Shown in pieces: positions 17,459-31,496 of a stretch of 64,000 bases of DNA. This DNA comes from Candidatus Binatia bacterium (GTDB taxonomy: Bacteria > Desulfobacterota > Binatia > UBA1149 > JAJCZL01), in the NCBI GenBank assembly GCA_028278325.1, contig JANQEO010000213.1:62001-126000 (forward strand). Reading direction: 5' to 3'. Under the pieces are notes generated by a model that saw nothing but the letters and a program-made list of their open reading frames with translations, did not search any database and was not told the origin of the DNA. Numbering within the stretch: position 1 is the stretch's first letter; each line of letters starts with the position of its first letter. A program made the translations under genes and the position numbers.

Positions 17459-17483
17459 TGATTGGGGAGCGGTTGCAGGTTTC

Positions 17484-19223
17484 ATGTCTTACGAGGTACT
17501 AGCGAGGCGTTGGCGCCCCAATTCGTGGGCCGCCGTACTCGGCCAAGCGCACATCACCAAGACTCTCAGCAACGCCCTGGCCAACGACCGTGTGGCTCAT
17601 GCCTTCCTGTTCACCGGAATTCGCGGCGTGGGCAAGACCACCGTGGCCAGGCTGCTCGCCCGTGCCCTCAACTGCGCCGACCGTAAAGGGGCGGAGCCTT
17701 GCAACGAATGCCCGTCGTGCAAGCAGATCCTGACCGGGTCTTCGGTGGACGTGCTCGAGATCGACGGTGCCTCCAACAGGGGCATCGACGACATCCGTAA
17801 CATCATCGGGGCCTCCAGCTATCGTCCGGCCGGTTCTCCCTACCGCATCTACATCATCGACGAGGTGCACCAGCTCTCGAAGGACGCCTTCGGAGCGTTG
17901 CTCAAGATCCTCGAAGAGCCCCCGGAACATGTGAAGTTCATAATGGCTACCACGGAGTGGCAAAAGATCCCGGCGACGATTCTGTCGCGCTGCCAGCGCT
18001 ATGATTTCCGCCGCATCGGAGCCGACGAGATAGCCAAACACCTGGCTCACATCGCCAAGAAGGACAAGCTCGACGTGACCAAGGACGCGCTCGGCTTCCT
18101 GGCCCGCGAAGCCGACGGCAGTATGCGGGATGCCCAGTCTCTACTCGAGCAGGTCCTGGCCGCCAGCGAGGGTAAATTGGATGCCGACCAGGTTGCCGAC
18201 GTATTGGGCGTGCCCGACCAGGAGGTTCTCGGGAACTGCATCGAAGCCATCATCGAGGGCGACGCCGCAGCGATCGTCGAGGTGACACGCCGCCTGAGTT
18301 CGGTCGGCTACGGGGCGGAACGTTTCCTCAACGACGTCCTCGAAATGATGCGCCATATAATGGTGGCCGACCTTGCCGGAGTGGATGCCCTACCTGATTC
18401 GTTGGGCGAGCATCTGCACGGCCTGGCGGACCGACTCAAAGGCAAGCGTGATCGCCTCGACCTGCACAGGATCTTCGGCTCGCTACTTTCGACCGTCTCG
18501 GACCTGCGCCGAGGCTCTTACCCGGATCTCGTCCTGGAGATGGGTCTGCTGAAAGCCGCCTCCTTGGAATCGGTCAACAGCGCTGCCGAAATCATGGCGG
18601 AGCTTCGAAGGCTCGGAGACTCGGCGTCGGCAGGCGGTGGGGGCAACGCGGTATCGCCCCGCTCGACCAGGCCGTCGCCTGCGAAGTCGCGGCCCCGTTC
18701 CAAGGGGCCTTCGCGCCGAGCGGCGCCGGCGCAGGAATCGGAGGGAGCTGGGCCGATGCCTGTCGACGAAGGTAACGGCGCAAGCACGGAGTCGGGTGGT
18801 GAGTTTCCGTCAGAGCCGGTTCCGGCAGGAGGCGACAGTGAGGTCTGGGAACACTTGCTTGCTCTCGTGCAGAAGCGGCACGGTATCGATCTCTACGTTT
18901 CCCTGTCCAACTGCGAGGTAATCGAGCTGACACAAGAAGTTGTAACGCTCAACCCGACCCTCAAGGGTTACAGGGCCAAGCTCAAAGATCCGGAGGTGGC
19001 CGAGAAAATCACCGCAGTTGCCAGGGAAGCTATCGGGCCCAACGTCGTAGTGCGCCTTGCCGACGATGTGGATCCCGGCGACGTGCCGAGGCTTTCCATG
19101 CACAAGATCGAGGAGGAGAAGGGCGAGCGATTGAAGACTCGCGCGGTCGAGGATCCCCTGGTACAGGCGGCGGTTGACGTACTTGGTGGCAGGGTGGAAA
19201 AGATCTCTCCGCTCGAAGAGTAG
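17484..19223 (+). CDS. dnaX: DNA polymerase III subunit gamma/tau
   Basis: 579 residues from ATG 17484, where family homology begins (MSYEVLARRWRP); a GTG at 17445 would add 13 unsupported residues. The AAA+ clamp-loader ATPase has Walker A GIRGVGKT at 45-52, a zinc module Cys64, Cys73, Cys76 and Cys79, Walker B IIDEVH, and sensor 1 (MATTEWQKIPATILSRCQR). Domain III runs to about 370. A Pro/Ser/Arg-rich linker (about 395-440) leads to a C-terminal tau-like domain of about 120 residues. It loads the beta clamp in the replisome. First gene of the conserved dnaX-ybaB-recR cluster. Confidence 0.96.
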   Translation: MSYEVLARRWRPNSWAAVLGQAHITKTLSNALANDRVAHAFLFTGIRGVGKTTVARLLARALNCADRKGAEPCNECPSCKQILTGSSVDVLEIDGASNRGIDDIRNIIGASSYRPAGSPYRIYIIDEVHQLSKDAFGALLKILEEPPEHVKFIMATTEWQKIPATILSRCQRYDFRRIGADEIAKHLAHIAKKDKLDVTKDALGFLAREADGSMRDAQSLLEQVLAASEGKLDADQVADVLGVPDQEVLGNCIEAIIEGDAAAIVEVTRRLSSVGYGAERFLNDVLEMMRHIMVADLAGVDALPDSLGEHLHGLADRLKGKRDRLDLHRIFGSLLSTVSDLRRGSYPDLVLEMGLLKAASLESVNSAAEIMAELRRLGDSASAGGGGNAVSPRSTRPSPAKSRPRSKGPSRRAAPAQESEGAGPMPVDEGNGASTESGGEFPSEPVPAGGDSEVWEHLLALVQKRHGIDLYVSLSNCEVIELTQEVVTLNPTLKGYRAKLKDPEVAEKITAVAREAIGPNVVVRLADDVDPGDVPRLSMHKIEEEKGERLKTRAVEDPLVQAAVDVLGGRVEKISPLEE

Positions 19224-19257
19224 TGCGGCGCCAAACGTACCTGGAGTAATCAAGCAT

Positions 19258-19575
19258 ATGGCTGAAGGCGGAATGTTCGACATGCTAAAGCGGGCTCGCG
19301 ACCTGCAAAAACGCATGAGCAAGATTCAGAAGCGCGTGGAGAAGCAGGTAGTGTCGGCTTCTTCGGGCGGCGGCATGGTTACCGTCGAGATTAGCGGCAA
19401 GCTTCAGGTTCGCAAGATTTCTATCGAGCCGGCTCTGCTCAAAGACGCCGATGCCAAAATGGTGCAGGATCTGGTCACCTCGGCAGTCAACGCGGCCATC
19501 TCGAAGGCTCAGCAGATGGTCACCGACGAGATGAAGGAAGTGACCGGCGGACTGAACATCCCCGGTATGTCCTAG
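19258..19575 (+). CDS. YbaB/EbfC family nucleoid-associated protein
   Basis: 105 residues; start ATG 19258 with Shine-Dalgarno GGAG ten bases upstream. Helical N-terminus (MLKRARDLQKRMSKIQKRVEKQ), a central strand region (SGGGMVTVEISGKLQVRKISIEPALL) and a helical C-terminus match the YbaB dimer fold that binds DNA without strong sequence preference. It lies 34 bases after dnaX and 16 before recR, the order found in many bacteria, which supports one transcript. The likely role is nucleoid organisation linked to replication and repair. Confidence 0.93.
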   Translation: MAEGGMFDMLKRARDLQKRMSKIQKRVEKQVVSASSGGGMVTVEISGKLQVRKISIEPALLKDADAKMVQDLVTSAVNAAISKAQQMVTDEMKEVTGGLNIPGMS

Positions 19576-19591
19576 CCGGGACGCGTTCACT

Positions 19592-20188
19592 TTGTCCTAC
19601 CCACCGGCGTTAGCCAGACTGATCCGGCTTCTGACCAGGTTGCCCGGCATAGGTGAAAAGAGTGCGGCACGTTTGGCATTCTTCATCCTGCGCGGTGATG
19701 ATCAGTATCCGGTGGAACTCGCGTCAGCTCTCTCGGACCTCAAACGGCAGACGCGCTATTGCAGCACATGTTTTTCGCTTACCGAGTCCGACCCCTGCTC
19801 GATCTGTAGTGACGAGCGCCGGGACAAGCACTGCATCTGTGTCGTAGAGGAAGCCTCCGATCTTCTCGCCATCGAACGAAGCCACGGCTACCGCGGCCTT
19901 TATCATGTGTTGCAGGGAGCAATCTCTCCGCTCGACGGCCGCGGGCCCGAACAACTCCGCGTTCGTGAATTGATCGAAAGACTCAAAGATGGTGGTGTTC
20001 AGGAAGTCGTACTGGCCACCAATCCGTCGGTGGAAGGAGAGGCCACAGCCGTCTATCTAGCGCGGCTCATCAAGCCGCTGGGGGTAAAGGTAAGTCGCAT
20101 AGCCCACGGCATTCCCGTCGGCGGTAACCTCGAATACAGCGATCAGGCCACAGTGGGCCGCGCCATCGACGGCCGGCGCGAGATGTAG
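19592..20188 (+). CDS. recR: Recombination protein RecR
   Basis: 198 residues, beginning at TTG 19592 with MSYPPALARLIRLLTRLPGIG, the canonical RecR start; no ATG or GTG fits. Helix-hairpin-helix LPGIGEKSAARLAF at 17-30. Four-cysteine zinc finger Cys57, Cys60, Cys69 and Cys72. Toprim domain ICVVEEASDLLAIE and a C-terminal Walker-B-like tail (VKVSRIAHGIPVGGNLEYSDQATVGRAIDGR). It works with RecF/RecO to load RecA at gapped DNA. Third gene of the dnaX-ybaB-recR unit. Confidence 0.95.
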   Translation: MSYPPALARLIRLLTRLPGIGEKSAARLAFFILRGDDQYPVELASALSDLKRQTRYCSTCFSLTESDPCSICSDERRDKHCICVVEEASDLLAIERSHGYRGLYHVLQGAISPLDGRGPEQLRVRELIERLKDGGVQEVVLATNPSVEGEATAVYLARLIKPLGVKVSRIAHGIPVGGNLEYSDQATVGRAIDGRREM

Positions 20189-20199
20189 GCTTCGGCCGC

Positions 20200-20235
20200 T
20201 TGACTCCACCGTTTGCGAACGATAACTATTCGCAA
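20200..20235 (+). promoter_or_regulatory. Promoter and 7-9-7 inverted repeat upstream of the Fur/PerR-like gene
   Basis: TTGCGAA (20213-20219) and TTCGCAA (20229-20235) form a perfect 7-bp inverted repeat with a 9-base spacer, ending 3 bases before the regulator's ATG. A -35-like TTGACT lies at 20200-20205. A -10 candidate (GATAAC at 20221 or TAACTA at 20223) falls inside the repeat. The geometry suits autorepression by a dimeric Fur-family protein. Confidence 0.55.
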
Positions 20236-20238
20236 CTA

Positions 20239-20724
20239 ATGAGGGAATCACTGGGAAAAGCGGTCCTCGAGGCTACGCCCCGGGATCCGGAGTGGTTCGC
20301 TCAGCGCTGCCGCGAGGCCGGACTGGCCGATACCGTGCAGCGTAGGACGATCTACGGCGTTTTGGCCGAGAGCAAGGATCACCCGACGGCCGAAGCGCTT
20401 TACCAGCGCGTCAAGCGAAGGCTGCCGCAGGTCTCCCTGGCTACCGTCTACCGCAATCTCAGGCTGTTCCGCGACGCGGGCATGGTCGAAGAGGTTGCGA
20501 CGGGGAGTAGCTTCGCGCGCTACGACGCCAACCTGCAGCCACACCATCATCTGATTTGCCGTGGCTGCGGTTGCGTGACGGATTGTTACTCGACGGAGTT
20601 CGACTCGATCGTATCGGTCGGCTCTCGTCTCGACGAATTCGAAGTTCACGATGCGAAGGTCAATGTGTACGGCCTTTGTCGCACGTGCCGCCCAAAGAAC
20701 AACGACTCAATGGAGGAGAACTGA
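20239..20724 (+). CDS. Fur-family metalloregulator, PerR-like
   Basis: 161 residues from ATG 20239. The longer frame from TTG 20200 is unlikely, because that TTG is part of the TTGACT -35 box and the operator would then be coding. Winged helix at about 35-85 ([36 protein letters not shown]). Dimerisation domain with [10 protein letters not shown] and a C-terminal CRTC; the two CxxC pairs form the structural zinc site. The linked rubrerythrin and Fe-S genes point to peroxide sensing (PerR) rather than iron uptake control. The stop overlaps the rubrerythrin start (TGATG), so translation is coupled. Confidence 0.87.
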   Translation: MRESLGKAVLEATPRDPEWFAQRCREAGLADTVQRRTIYGVLAESKDHPTAEALYQRVKRRLPQVSLATVYRNLRLFRDAGMVEEVATGSSFARYDANLQPHHHLICRGCGCVTDCYSTEFDSIVSVGSRLDEFEVHDAKVNVYGLCRTCRPKNNDSMEEN

Positions 20725-21143
20725 TGGCAGACCTAAAGGGCACCAAGACCCACGAGAATCTAAAGGCGGCGTTCGCCGGCGAATCCCAGGCCAACCGAAG
20801 GTACCTTTACTTTGCAAAGCAGGCCGACGTCGAGGGCTATCCCGACATCGCAGGCCTGTTTCGTGATACGGCCGAAGGCGAGACCGGGCACGCCCACGGC
20901 CACCTCGACTACCTCAAGAGCGTAGGCGATCCGGCGACGGAACTCCCGATAGGCGATACAGAGGCCAATCTGAAAGCGGCTGTGGCGGGTGAGACCCACG
21001 AGTACACCGACATGTACCCGGGCATGGCCAAGACCGCCCGCGACGAAGGGTTCAGCGAGATCGCCGATTGGTTCGAGACGCTGGCCAAGGCCGAGAAGTC
21101 CCACGCCGGCCGCTTCAGCGACGGACTCAAAGAAATCGGATAG
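20724..21143 (+). CDS. Rubrerythrin, single-domain (no rubredoxin tail)
   Basis: 139 residues. A ferritin-like four-helix diiron domain with two Glu/His motif pairs: [13 protein letters not shown] with [10 protein letters not shown], and [11 protein letters not shown] with [10 protein letters not shown]. The C-terminal rubredoxin CxxC modules of classical rubrerythrin are missing, so electrons must come from a separate donor. Family role: reduction of hydrogen peroxide to water. The ATG overlaps the Fur-like stop, with a strong GGAGGA Shine-Dalgarno upstream, making it the first target of the linked regulator. The Fe-S oxidoreductase downstream is a possible redox partner (inference). Confidence 0.92.
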   Translation: MADLKGTKTHENLKAAFAGESQANRRYLYFAKQADVEGYPDIAGLFRDTAEGETGHAHGHLDYLKSVGDPATELPIGDTEANLKAAVAGETHEYTDMYPGMAKTARDEGFSEIADWFETLAKAEKSHAGRFSDGLKEIG

Positions 21144-21194
21144 GTGGTTGTGCGCAGGCGCCGCTCGGCGTCTGCGTACAAATCGTTAGCGGAC

Positions 21195-22547
21195 ATGGCG
21201 GCCATAAAGGCGACGCCCACCTCCGGCCTCTCCTACGCCCCCTCCGAAGAGAGCTACTGGGACAAGAGCGGCCTCGATCAGGAGATCGAGAGAGTCTTCG
21301 ACATCTGTCACGGGTGTAGGTTGTGCTTCAACTTGTGTCCGACCTTTCCGATGCTCTTCTCGGCGGTCGATGCCAACGACGGCGACGTCACCAAACTCGA
21401 CGGCGACTGCATCGACGAGATCGTAGAGAGCTGTTACCAGTGCAAGCTCTGCTATCCGAAGTGTCCGTACACGCCTGACGACGATCACGAGTTCCAACTC
21501 GATTTCCCGCGTCTGCTGATGCGCTACACGGCCCAACGAGCCAGGCGCGACGGGCTGAAGTTCCGCGAGAGGATGCTGGGAAATCCCGTGCGCCTCGGGC
21601 GCCTGGCAAGGCTTGCCCCGGCGGCGGCGAACTGGGCTTCACGCAACCGCTTCCATCGCGTGATCATGGAAAAGATGCTCGGCATTCACCGCGATAAGAA
21701 GCTGCCGGAGTTCGCCCGGGAAACTTTCGAGAAATGGTTCAAGGCGAGACAGGTTGCGCGAGGCCGGGCCGATGCGACGTCCCCGGCTCCGCGCGAAGTG
21801 GTGCTTTTCCACACCTGCTTCGTCAACTACAACAACCCGGAGTTGGGCAAGGATACGGTCGCGGTCCTCGAGCACAACGGGGTGACCATACTATCGCCAC
21901 CTCAGACCTGTTGCGGTATGCCGGCCCTCGATGGCGGAGACGTAGGCTTCGCCAAGCGCCAGGCGTCGGCCAATGTGCAAGCCCTCAAGCCTTACGCCGA
22001 GCGTGGCTGCAAGATACTGGCGATCAATCCGACATGCTCTTTCATGCTCAAGAAAGAATACGCAGACCTGGTGGACGCGGACCTTAGAGCTGATGCGCAG
22101 GTGGTCGCGGACGCGACGATGGACCTCAACGAATACCTGTTCACCTTGAAGAAGGACGAAACCTTCAGGCGCGATTTCCAGACCACGCCCGGTGAAGTCG
22201 CCTATCATGTTCCCTGTCATCTCAAGGCCCAGAACATAGGCTTTCGCTCCCGCGACATGATGAAGACCATCCCCGGCGCCAAGATCCGGGTGGTCGACGG
22301 CTGCTGCGGCCACGACGGGACCTGGGCGATGAAAAAGGAGAACTTTCAGACTTCGATGGAGGTGGGTCAGCCGGTGTTCTCTCAGATGGCGGGCGACTGT
22401 CAGCTGGCCACGGACTGTCCGCTGGCGGCCGTCCAGATTGAGCAGGCTACCGGCGCCAAGCCCGTTCACCCCATCCAGGTTCTGGCCCGCGCTTATGAGA
22501 GCGATGGATTTTCTAGGTCGGTGCCCCCCTCCGAGGACGACTCGTGA
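21195..22547 (+). CDS. Heterodisulfide reductase-related Fe-S oxidoreductase (two [4Fe-4S] plus CCG domains)
   Basis: 450 residues from ATG 21195 (a GTG at 21144 is possible). Two ferredoxin-type clusters: [12 protein letters not shown] and [12 protein letters not shown]. The C-terminal half carries two cysteine-rich CCG domains, CFVNYNN with TCCGMPA and VPCHLKAQ with GCCGHDG, as in HdrD/GlpC-like proteins that can hold a noncubane cluster. No signal peptide or membrane segment. Probable role: electron transfer to or from rubrerythrin or a thiol/disulfide partner during oxidative stress. The next gene overlaps its stop by four bases. Confidence 0.88.
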   Translation: MAAIKATPTSGLSYAPSEESYWDKSGLDQEIERVFDICHGCRLCFNLCPTFPMLFSAVDANDGDVTKLDGDCIDEIVESCYQCKLCYPKCPYTPDDDHEFQLDFPRLLMRYTAQRARRDGLKFRERMLGNPVRLGRLARLAPAAANWASRNRFHRVIMEKMLGIHRDKKLPEFARETFEKWFKARQVARGRADATSPAPREVVLFHTCFVNYNNPELGKDTVAVLEHNGVTILSPPQTCCGMPALDGGDVGFAKRQASANVQALKPYAERGCKILAINPTCSFMLKKEYADLVDADLRADAQVVADATMDLNEYLFTLKKDETFRRDFQTTPGEVAYHVPCHLKAQNIGFRSRDMMKTIPGAKIRVVDGCCGHDGTWAMKKENFQTSMEVGQPVFSQMAGDCQLATDCPLAAVQIEQATGAKPVHPIQVLARAYESDGFSRSVPPSEDDS

Positions 22548-23125
22548 GGCTGATCGACGCGTCCGATATCAAGTCCAACCAGGACTACGAGCTGTCGCGC
22601 CCCGACGTCAGAGCGAGGGTGATGGATATCAAGGCGAAGAGGCGCGTGGCCATCGGCGATCATCTGACCCTGCTCTTCGAGAATCGCGATACGATGATCT
22701 ATCAGGTCCAGGAGATGATGAGGGCCGAGAGGATCGGAGATCCCAAGGCAATCCGAGCAGAGATCGACGTATACAATGAGTTGGTGCCCGGTGAAGACGA
22801 GCTGACCGCGACCCTGTTGATCGAATACGAAGACCCGTCGGAGCGCGATGAGGCTTTGTCGGAGTTGGTGGGGTTGGAGGAGCATATGAAGATGCTCATC
22901 GACGGGGAGGACGCATGCCGGGCACACTTCGACATGCGTCAGTTCTCCACCGAGCGCATTAGCTCGGTGCACTATCTGAAGTTCGAGCTTGGCGCGCGTA
23001 GAGCGGACGCGATCAAGAATGGTGCGGCGATCTCGATGAAGGTCGACCATCCACGCTTGTCGGCGATCGCTCGCCTCAGTGATGTGCAAGCGGCCGCCCT
23101 GGCCAAGGACCTGAGCGCGCCCTGA
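22544..23125 (+). CDS. DUF3501 family protein
   Basis: 193 residues from a GTG that overlaps the preceding stop (GTGA). Matches the DUF3501 pattern: MDIKAKRRVAIGDHLTLLFENRDTMIYQVQEMMRAERI near the N-terminus, then ELVPGEDELTATLLIEY and a C-terminal VHYLKFEL block. Function unknown. The family is repeatedly found with rubrerythrin and Hdr-like Fe-S oxidoreductases, as here, so it is probably a partner or assembly protein of that redox unit. Last gene of the recR-distal operon; convergent with the ATP-grasp gene, 31 bases between stops. Confidence 0.85.
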   Translation: MRLIDASDIKSNQDYELSRPDVRARVMDIKAKRRVAIGDHLTLLFENRDTMIYQVQEMMRAERIGDPKAIRAEIDVYNELVPGEDELTATLLIEYEDPSERDEALSELVGLEEHMKMLIDGEDACRAHFDMRQFSTERISSVHYLKFELGARRADAIKNGAAISMKVDHPRLSAIARLSDVQAAALAKDLSAP

Positions 23126-23156
23126 AGGCCGACACACCGGCGACGTGTTTCCCTCG

Positions 23157-24359
23157 CTAACTCGCGGATCGCGCCCGTGACGCCCGTATTGACGCCAGTA
23201 GGCCGCGCCATGCGTCTGCCCCGGCATAGATGGGATCTGAATAGGCTCTGAGGTTGGTAGCCGCCGTTCGGGCCACGCCGCACAAAAGGCGCAACGGTAG
23301 CCACGGCCCGTGTTTTCCCGGCCGGTAGGTGTTGGACATGAAGGCGGCCGCGCCGCGGGGCGAGACCCAGCGTCCGCGCACTGACGACGCTGAAGCGGCC
23401 TTCGGCAGTGTGACTCCCGTTGCGCATTCGTATGCCGCTGTCGCCAGACGATGGCCAGCAGCGGTGCCGACGCTCATCCACAGCCAGCCCCGGGGGTTGG
23501 CGTCGAGCAGCTTGTAACGGCCGTCGCGCTCATCACGCTTGAACTCTAGGTCGCACATACCCCAGTAGTCGATGTTTCGAAGCAGGCCGGCCGAGCGCTC
23601 GATGAGGCCGCGGTCTTCGACGAGGTCGACGAGCAGGCCGTCACCGTAGGGCTCCGGATACTCGCACTGCTTGCGCGCGCAGAAGGCGTCGATGATACGT
23701 CCGTCCCTGTCCATGCTGATTGCCACGCTGAGGAGGCTTTCGTGGTCTCCGGGGATCTTCTCCTGCACGATTGCCGGAAAGCCGGCATCGATCAGAGTGC
23801 GGGCGTCGGTCGAGGGGTTCGCGCCGAGGGCCTTCGCTCCGCCCGATGTCTGAAGAAAGCTGGTGACCCCCTCGCCAGTGACCAAATACCGGCACGGAGG
23901 TTTCACGAGCCAGGCGTCGGCATCGAGTTCGACAGCGTCTTCGGCGCGGTCGACTTCTCTGGAGTCCGGAACGTCGAGTCCGAGCCCCGCCGCATCCGCA
24001 TATAGTTTCCGTTTGTCGGTGATGCGGTCGACTACGCCGGGACCAGCACACGAATAATCAAACACCTCCGACAGTTGGTCGCGATTCTGCTCGGCAAGGA
24101 GAAGAGCGGCGTCTTCAGTCGGGAAGAGTACCGGCTTCGATTCCAGTCCCGATGCCCATTGGCAGGCGAAGTCCAACCACTCTCGCGGGTTCAGGTAGAA
24201 ATCGGGTGCTTCCACGAACACGCTGTAGCGCGAGTACGCTCCCGGGCCGTTCTTTGTGGGCGCCATGACGGCAACACGGACTCCCGCGGCTCCGAGCTCT
24301 CGTGCCAGTGCGAGGGCCGCCAGGTTGTCGGGGAATACGAGTGCGGCGGGCTGGTTCAT
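23157..24359 (-). CDS. ATP-grasp family carboxylate-amine/thiol ligase
   Basis: 400 residues. The N-terminal preATP-grasp segment (ALVFPDNLAALALARELGAAGVRVAVMAP) is followed by an ATP-grasp core: a Lys in AWLVKPPCRY, QEKIPGDHESLLSVAI, and the Mg-binding WGMCDLEFKRD with LLDANPRGW (E and N residues). It resembles ligases of the PylC/D-aspartate ligase/MurD-independent type that build amide bonds on small or surface molecules. The substrate cannot be told. The ATG lies 16 bases after the FemAB-like stop, giving a two-gene operon that may modify a cell-envelope peptide or polysaccharide (inference). Confidence 0.82.
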   Translation of the reverse strand: MNQPAALVFPDNLAALALARELGAAGVRVAVMAPTKNGPGAYSRYSVFVEAPDFYLNPREWLDFACQWASGLESKPVLFPTEDAALLLAEQNRDQLSEVFDYSCAGPGVVDRITDKRKLYADAAGLGLDVPDSREVDRAEDAVELDADAWLVKPPCRYLVTGEGVTSFLQTSGGAKALGANPSTDARTLIDAGFPAIVQEKIPGDHESLLSVAISMDRDGRIIDAFCARKQCEYPEPYGDGLLVDLVEDRGLIERSAGLLRNIDYWGMCDLEFKRDERDGRYKLLDANPRGWLWMSVGTAAGHRLATAAYECATGVTLPKAASASSVRGRWVSPRGAAAFMSNTYRPGKHGPWLPLRLLCGVARTAATNLRAYSDPIYAGADAWRGLLASIRASRARSAS

Positions 24360-24375
24360 GCGCGCTCGAGACGTG

Positions 24376-25302
24376 TCAGTAGCCGGCGAAATCGACCAGG
24401 CCTCGCGCCTTGCGCCAGAAGGATCCGGCAGTCTCGCGTGAACCCATCCATCTCAAGGCGGCCGGGGCGCCGGGGATACTAAGAGCCGAACGAAGGGCAG
24501 GGTGGAATACGACCCGCTGGAATATCTCCTTGCGTTCGAAACCCATCGACCATTTGAACGCGTCGACCGAACCCACGGGTTCCAGTGACTCGAGTCCGTA
24601 GGTTACCTCTCTCAGGCCGCGGCGCACGAGCACGTCTTCGGTAAGATGATAGACGAGAGCGTTGTTTGGGTAGTGCTTGAGACAATCGTTTCGTGAGCGG
24701 CCCTGGTAGAACTCGCAGACGTCATCGATGAGAAACACCATGAGGTATGCCGCCAGGGTGTCGCCCTGCCAAGCCCCCCATATCTCGACGGCTTCTTCCT
24801 GGTCGGCAGCCCGCAGCAATTGTTGCCAACGCTCGAGGTTCGATTGGGAGTTCCGGTCTTGGCGGTCGAGGGTTTCCATGAAGGCTTGAAGCCCAGCCGT
24901 TCCCAACTCCTCCCCGGAGATGCGCGCCAGTTCGTGGCGTTTCAGGCCGCGGCGGATCTTGCTACGAGCATTGGCGGCCAATTTTTCCAGGCTGTAGTCC
25001 TTGCCGCTGGCGATTATCTGATAGCTTCGGCGTGCGCCCTCGCTGTCGCCGGTGACGTAGCGCAGCCCCATCGCGCCGGTCTGCTTGAGGACCTCTCTGG
25101 CCTCGTCGTCGGAGATAGTTACGCTTCGGTGGCTCGGAAGGCTGAGCAGGAAGCGGGAGCCGGCTTCGTACCAATGCGCGTTTGGGCTCTTGTGGACATC
25201 GAACCCCGACGCGGCAAAGAAGGCCATCAGGCCGTCAGCCGTCATGGCGGCGCGATCGGAGTCGGGTTTCGCCGACTCGGTGTCGTGTCCTGCTTCGCTC
25301 AT
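24376..25302 (-). CDS. GNAT/FemAB-like acyltransferase
   Basis: 308 residues. The C-terminal GNAT half shows AVEIWGAWQGDTLAAYLMVF, ICEFYQGRSRNDCLKHYPNNALVYHLTEDVLVRRGLREVTYGLE (aromatic-rich FemAB/BioF2-type acceptor region, with one substitution at the start) and VDAFKWSMGFER. These features match the FemAB-related family that transfers amino acids or acyl groups to envelope precursors, including the family linked to PEP-CTERM/exosortase exopolysaccharide loci. No signal peptide. It pairs with the ATP-grasp ligase downstream. The product is unknown. Confidence 0.72.
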   Translation of the reverse strand: MSEAGHDTESAKPDSDRAAMTADGLMAFFAASGFDVHKSPNAHWYEAGSRFLLSLPSHRSVTISDDEAREVLKQTGAMGLRYVTGDSEGARRSYQIIASGKDYSLEKLAANARSKIRRGLKRHELARISGEELGTAGLQAFMETLDRQDRNSQSNLERWQQLLRAADQEEAVEIWGAWQGDTLAAYLMVFLIDDVCEFYQGRSRNDCLKHYPNNALVYHLTEDVLVRRGLREVTYGLESLEPVGSVDAFKWSMGFERKEIFQRVVFHPALRSALSIPGAPAALRWMGSRETAGSFWRKARGLVDFAGY

Positions 25303-25446
25303 CTATCGCTCGGTCCCGCGGCCGGTCCCGTTGCTCCATGTTGCTACGGCCCGTGGGTCGCAACAAGTTTGCGAGGTTTGCTATGCGGCGTCCTATGCCG
25401 AGCGTATCACTCTCGGGCGCGTCTCGGGCGCACCGGCTCTAGCGGG

Positions 25447-26898
25447 TCAGGATATCGGCGAGGTCGACAGGCGGCTCTCGCCCATGAGGAAGGTGTCGAC
25501 GTGGCGGGCGCACTCGCGCCCCTCCCAGATGGCCCACACCACCAGGGACTGTCCGCGGCGCGCGTCGCCGCAGGCGAAGATGCCGGGTACCGAGCTCGAG
25601 TAGGCCCCGTCGCACTTGATGTTGCCCCGCCCGTCGAGTTCCAAACCCAGGTTCTCGACCAGGCCGCGCTTCTCGGGTCCCAGAAAACCCATGGCCAGCA
25701 GCACTAGGTCGGCCTTCATCGTGAACTCGGATCCGGGGACCTCTTTCATCTGAGGACGCCCATCGGGGCCCTTGCTCCATTCCACCCGCATCGCGTGCAA
25801 GGTGTCGGCCTTGCCGTCACTGCCCGTGATGCGTTTGGTGGTGATGGCGAAGTCACGCTCTACGCCCTCTTCGTGGGAACTGGAGGTGCGGTAGATCATG
25901 GGCCAAAGCGGCCAGGGCATGTTCTCGGTCCGCGAGTCAGGAGGGCGCTCGAGAATCTCGATCTGCGTAACGCTCGCAGCTCCCTGGCGGTTCGATGTTC
26001 CGATGCAGTCGGAACCGGTGTCTCCGCCACCTATCACGACGACGTGCTTGCCGGTGGCGGTAATCGAAACGGAAGGGTCGACGTCGTCGCCGGCCACCCG
26101 CTTGTTTTGCTGAGGTAGGAACTCCATCGCGAAGTGCACGCCGTCCAGGTCCCGGCCCTCGACAGGTAGGTCGCGAGGCTGCGTGGAACCGCAGCACAGC
26201 ACTAGAGCGTCGAACTCCGCCTTGAGGCTGTCAGCGGAGATGCTCTCGCCGGCGTTCACCCCCGTCTTGAAAGTCACACCTTCGGCCTGCATCTGTTCCA
26301 TGCGCATGTCGATGGTGTCCTTCTCCATCTTGAAGTCCGGGATCCCGTAGCGCAGTAGCCCCCCGATGCGGTCGGCTCTTTCCAGCACCGTCACATCGTG
26401 TCCCGCGCGCGCGAGTTGCTGGGCCGCCGCCAGGCCGGAAGGTCCGGAACCGACGACAGCGACCTTCTTGCCGGTCTTGACCGGCGCGATCTGAGGGGTG
26501 ATCCAGCCCTCCTTCCAGGCGCGGTCGATGATGTTCTTCTCTATCAGCTTTATGGTGACCGGATTGTCGTTGATGTTAAGGACGCAGGCCTCTTCGCAGG
26601 GCGCCGGGCATACCCGGCCGGTGAATTCCGGGAAGTTGTTGGTCGCGTGCAGGGCGTCGATCGCGGCTCGCCAATCGTCGTGGAAGACGAGGTCGTTCCA
26701 ATCGGGGATGATGTTGCCGAGAGGACAGCCGCTGTGGCAGAAGGGCACGCCGCAGTCCATGCAGCGGGCGGCCTGAGTCGATACCTTTTCGGGTTCGGTC
26801 TTGCCCTCGAGCTCACGGTAGTCACGCAGGCGCTCTTCCACCGGACGGCGTTCCGGTAGCTCGCGCTGGTACTCCATGAAACCCGTTACCTTGCCCAT
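25447..26898 (-). CDS. gltD: Glutamate synthase, small (beta) subunit
   Basis: 483 residues. The N-terminal Fe-S segment [17 protein letters not shown] and later [12 protein letters not shown] bind the two [4Fe-4S] clusters that relay electrons to the large subunit. Two Rossmann folds follow: FAD motif [19 protein letters not shown] and NAD(P)H motif [12 protein letters not shown]. The C-terminal [19 protein letters not shown] closes the FAD domain. It supplies reducing power to GltB, converting glutamine plus 2-oxoglutarate into two glutamates. It lies 77 bases downstream of gltB in the same operon. Length is normal for the family. Confidence 0.96.
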   Translation of the reverse strand: MGKVTGFMEYQRELPERRPVEERLRDYRELEGKTEPEKVSTQAARCMDCGVPFCHSGCPLGNIIPDWNDLVFHDDWRAAIDALHATNNFPEFTGRVCPAPCEEACVLNINDNPVTIKLIEKNIIDRAWKEGWITPQIAPVKTGKKVAVVGSGPSGLAAAQQLARAGHDVTVLERADRIGGLLRYGIPDFKMEKDTIDMRMEQMQAEGVTFKTGVNAGESISADSLKAEFDALVLCCGSTQPRDLPVEGRDLDGVHFAMEFLPQQNKRVAGDDVDPSVSITATGKHVVVIGGGDTGSDCIGTSNRQGAASVTQIEILERPPDSRTENMPWPLWPMIYRTSSSHEEGVERDFAITTKRITGSDGKADTLHAMRVEWSKGPDGRPQMKEVPGSEFTMKADLVLLAMGFLGPEKRGLVENLGLELDGRGNIKCDGAYSSSVPGIFACGDARRGQSLVVWAIWEGRECARHVDTFLMGESRLSTSPIS

Positions 26899-26975
26899 CC
26901 GTTGCTAGTCCCCTGCTCGTGTCCGTCGTTGCTGGTTATCTCGTTGCCCGGTTGCCTGAACTGTAGAGTCAGAGA

Positions 26976-31496
<4,521 letters not shown>

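Noticed and set aside
17388-17483. Possible small SRP RNA (ffs) before dnaX
   Set aside because: The conserved GGUCAGGUCCGGAAGGAAGCAGC-type core is absent; only simple hairpins are seen.
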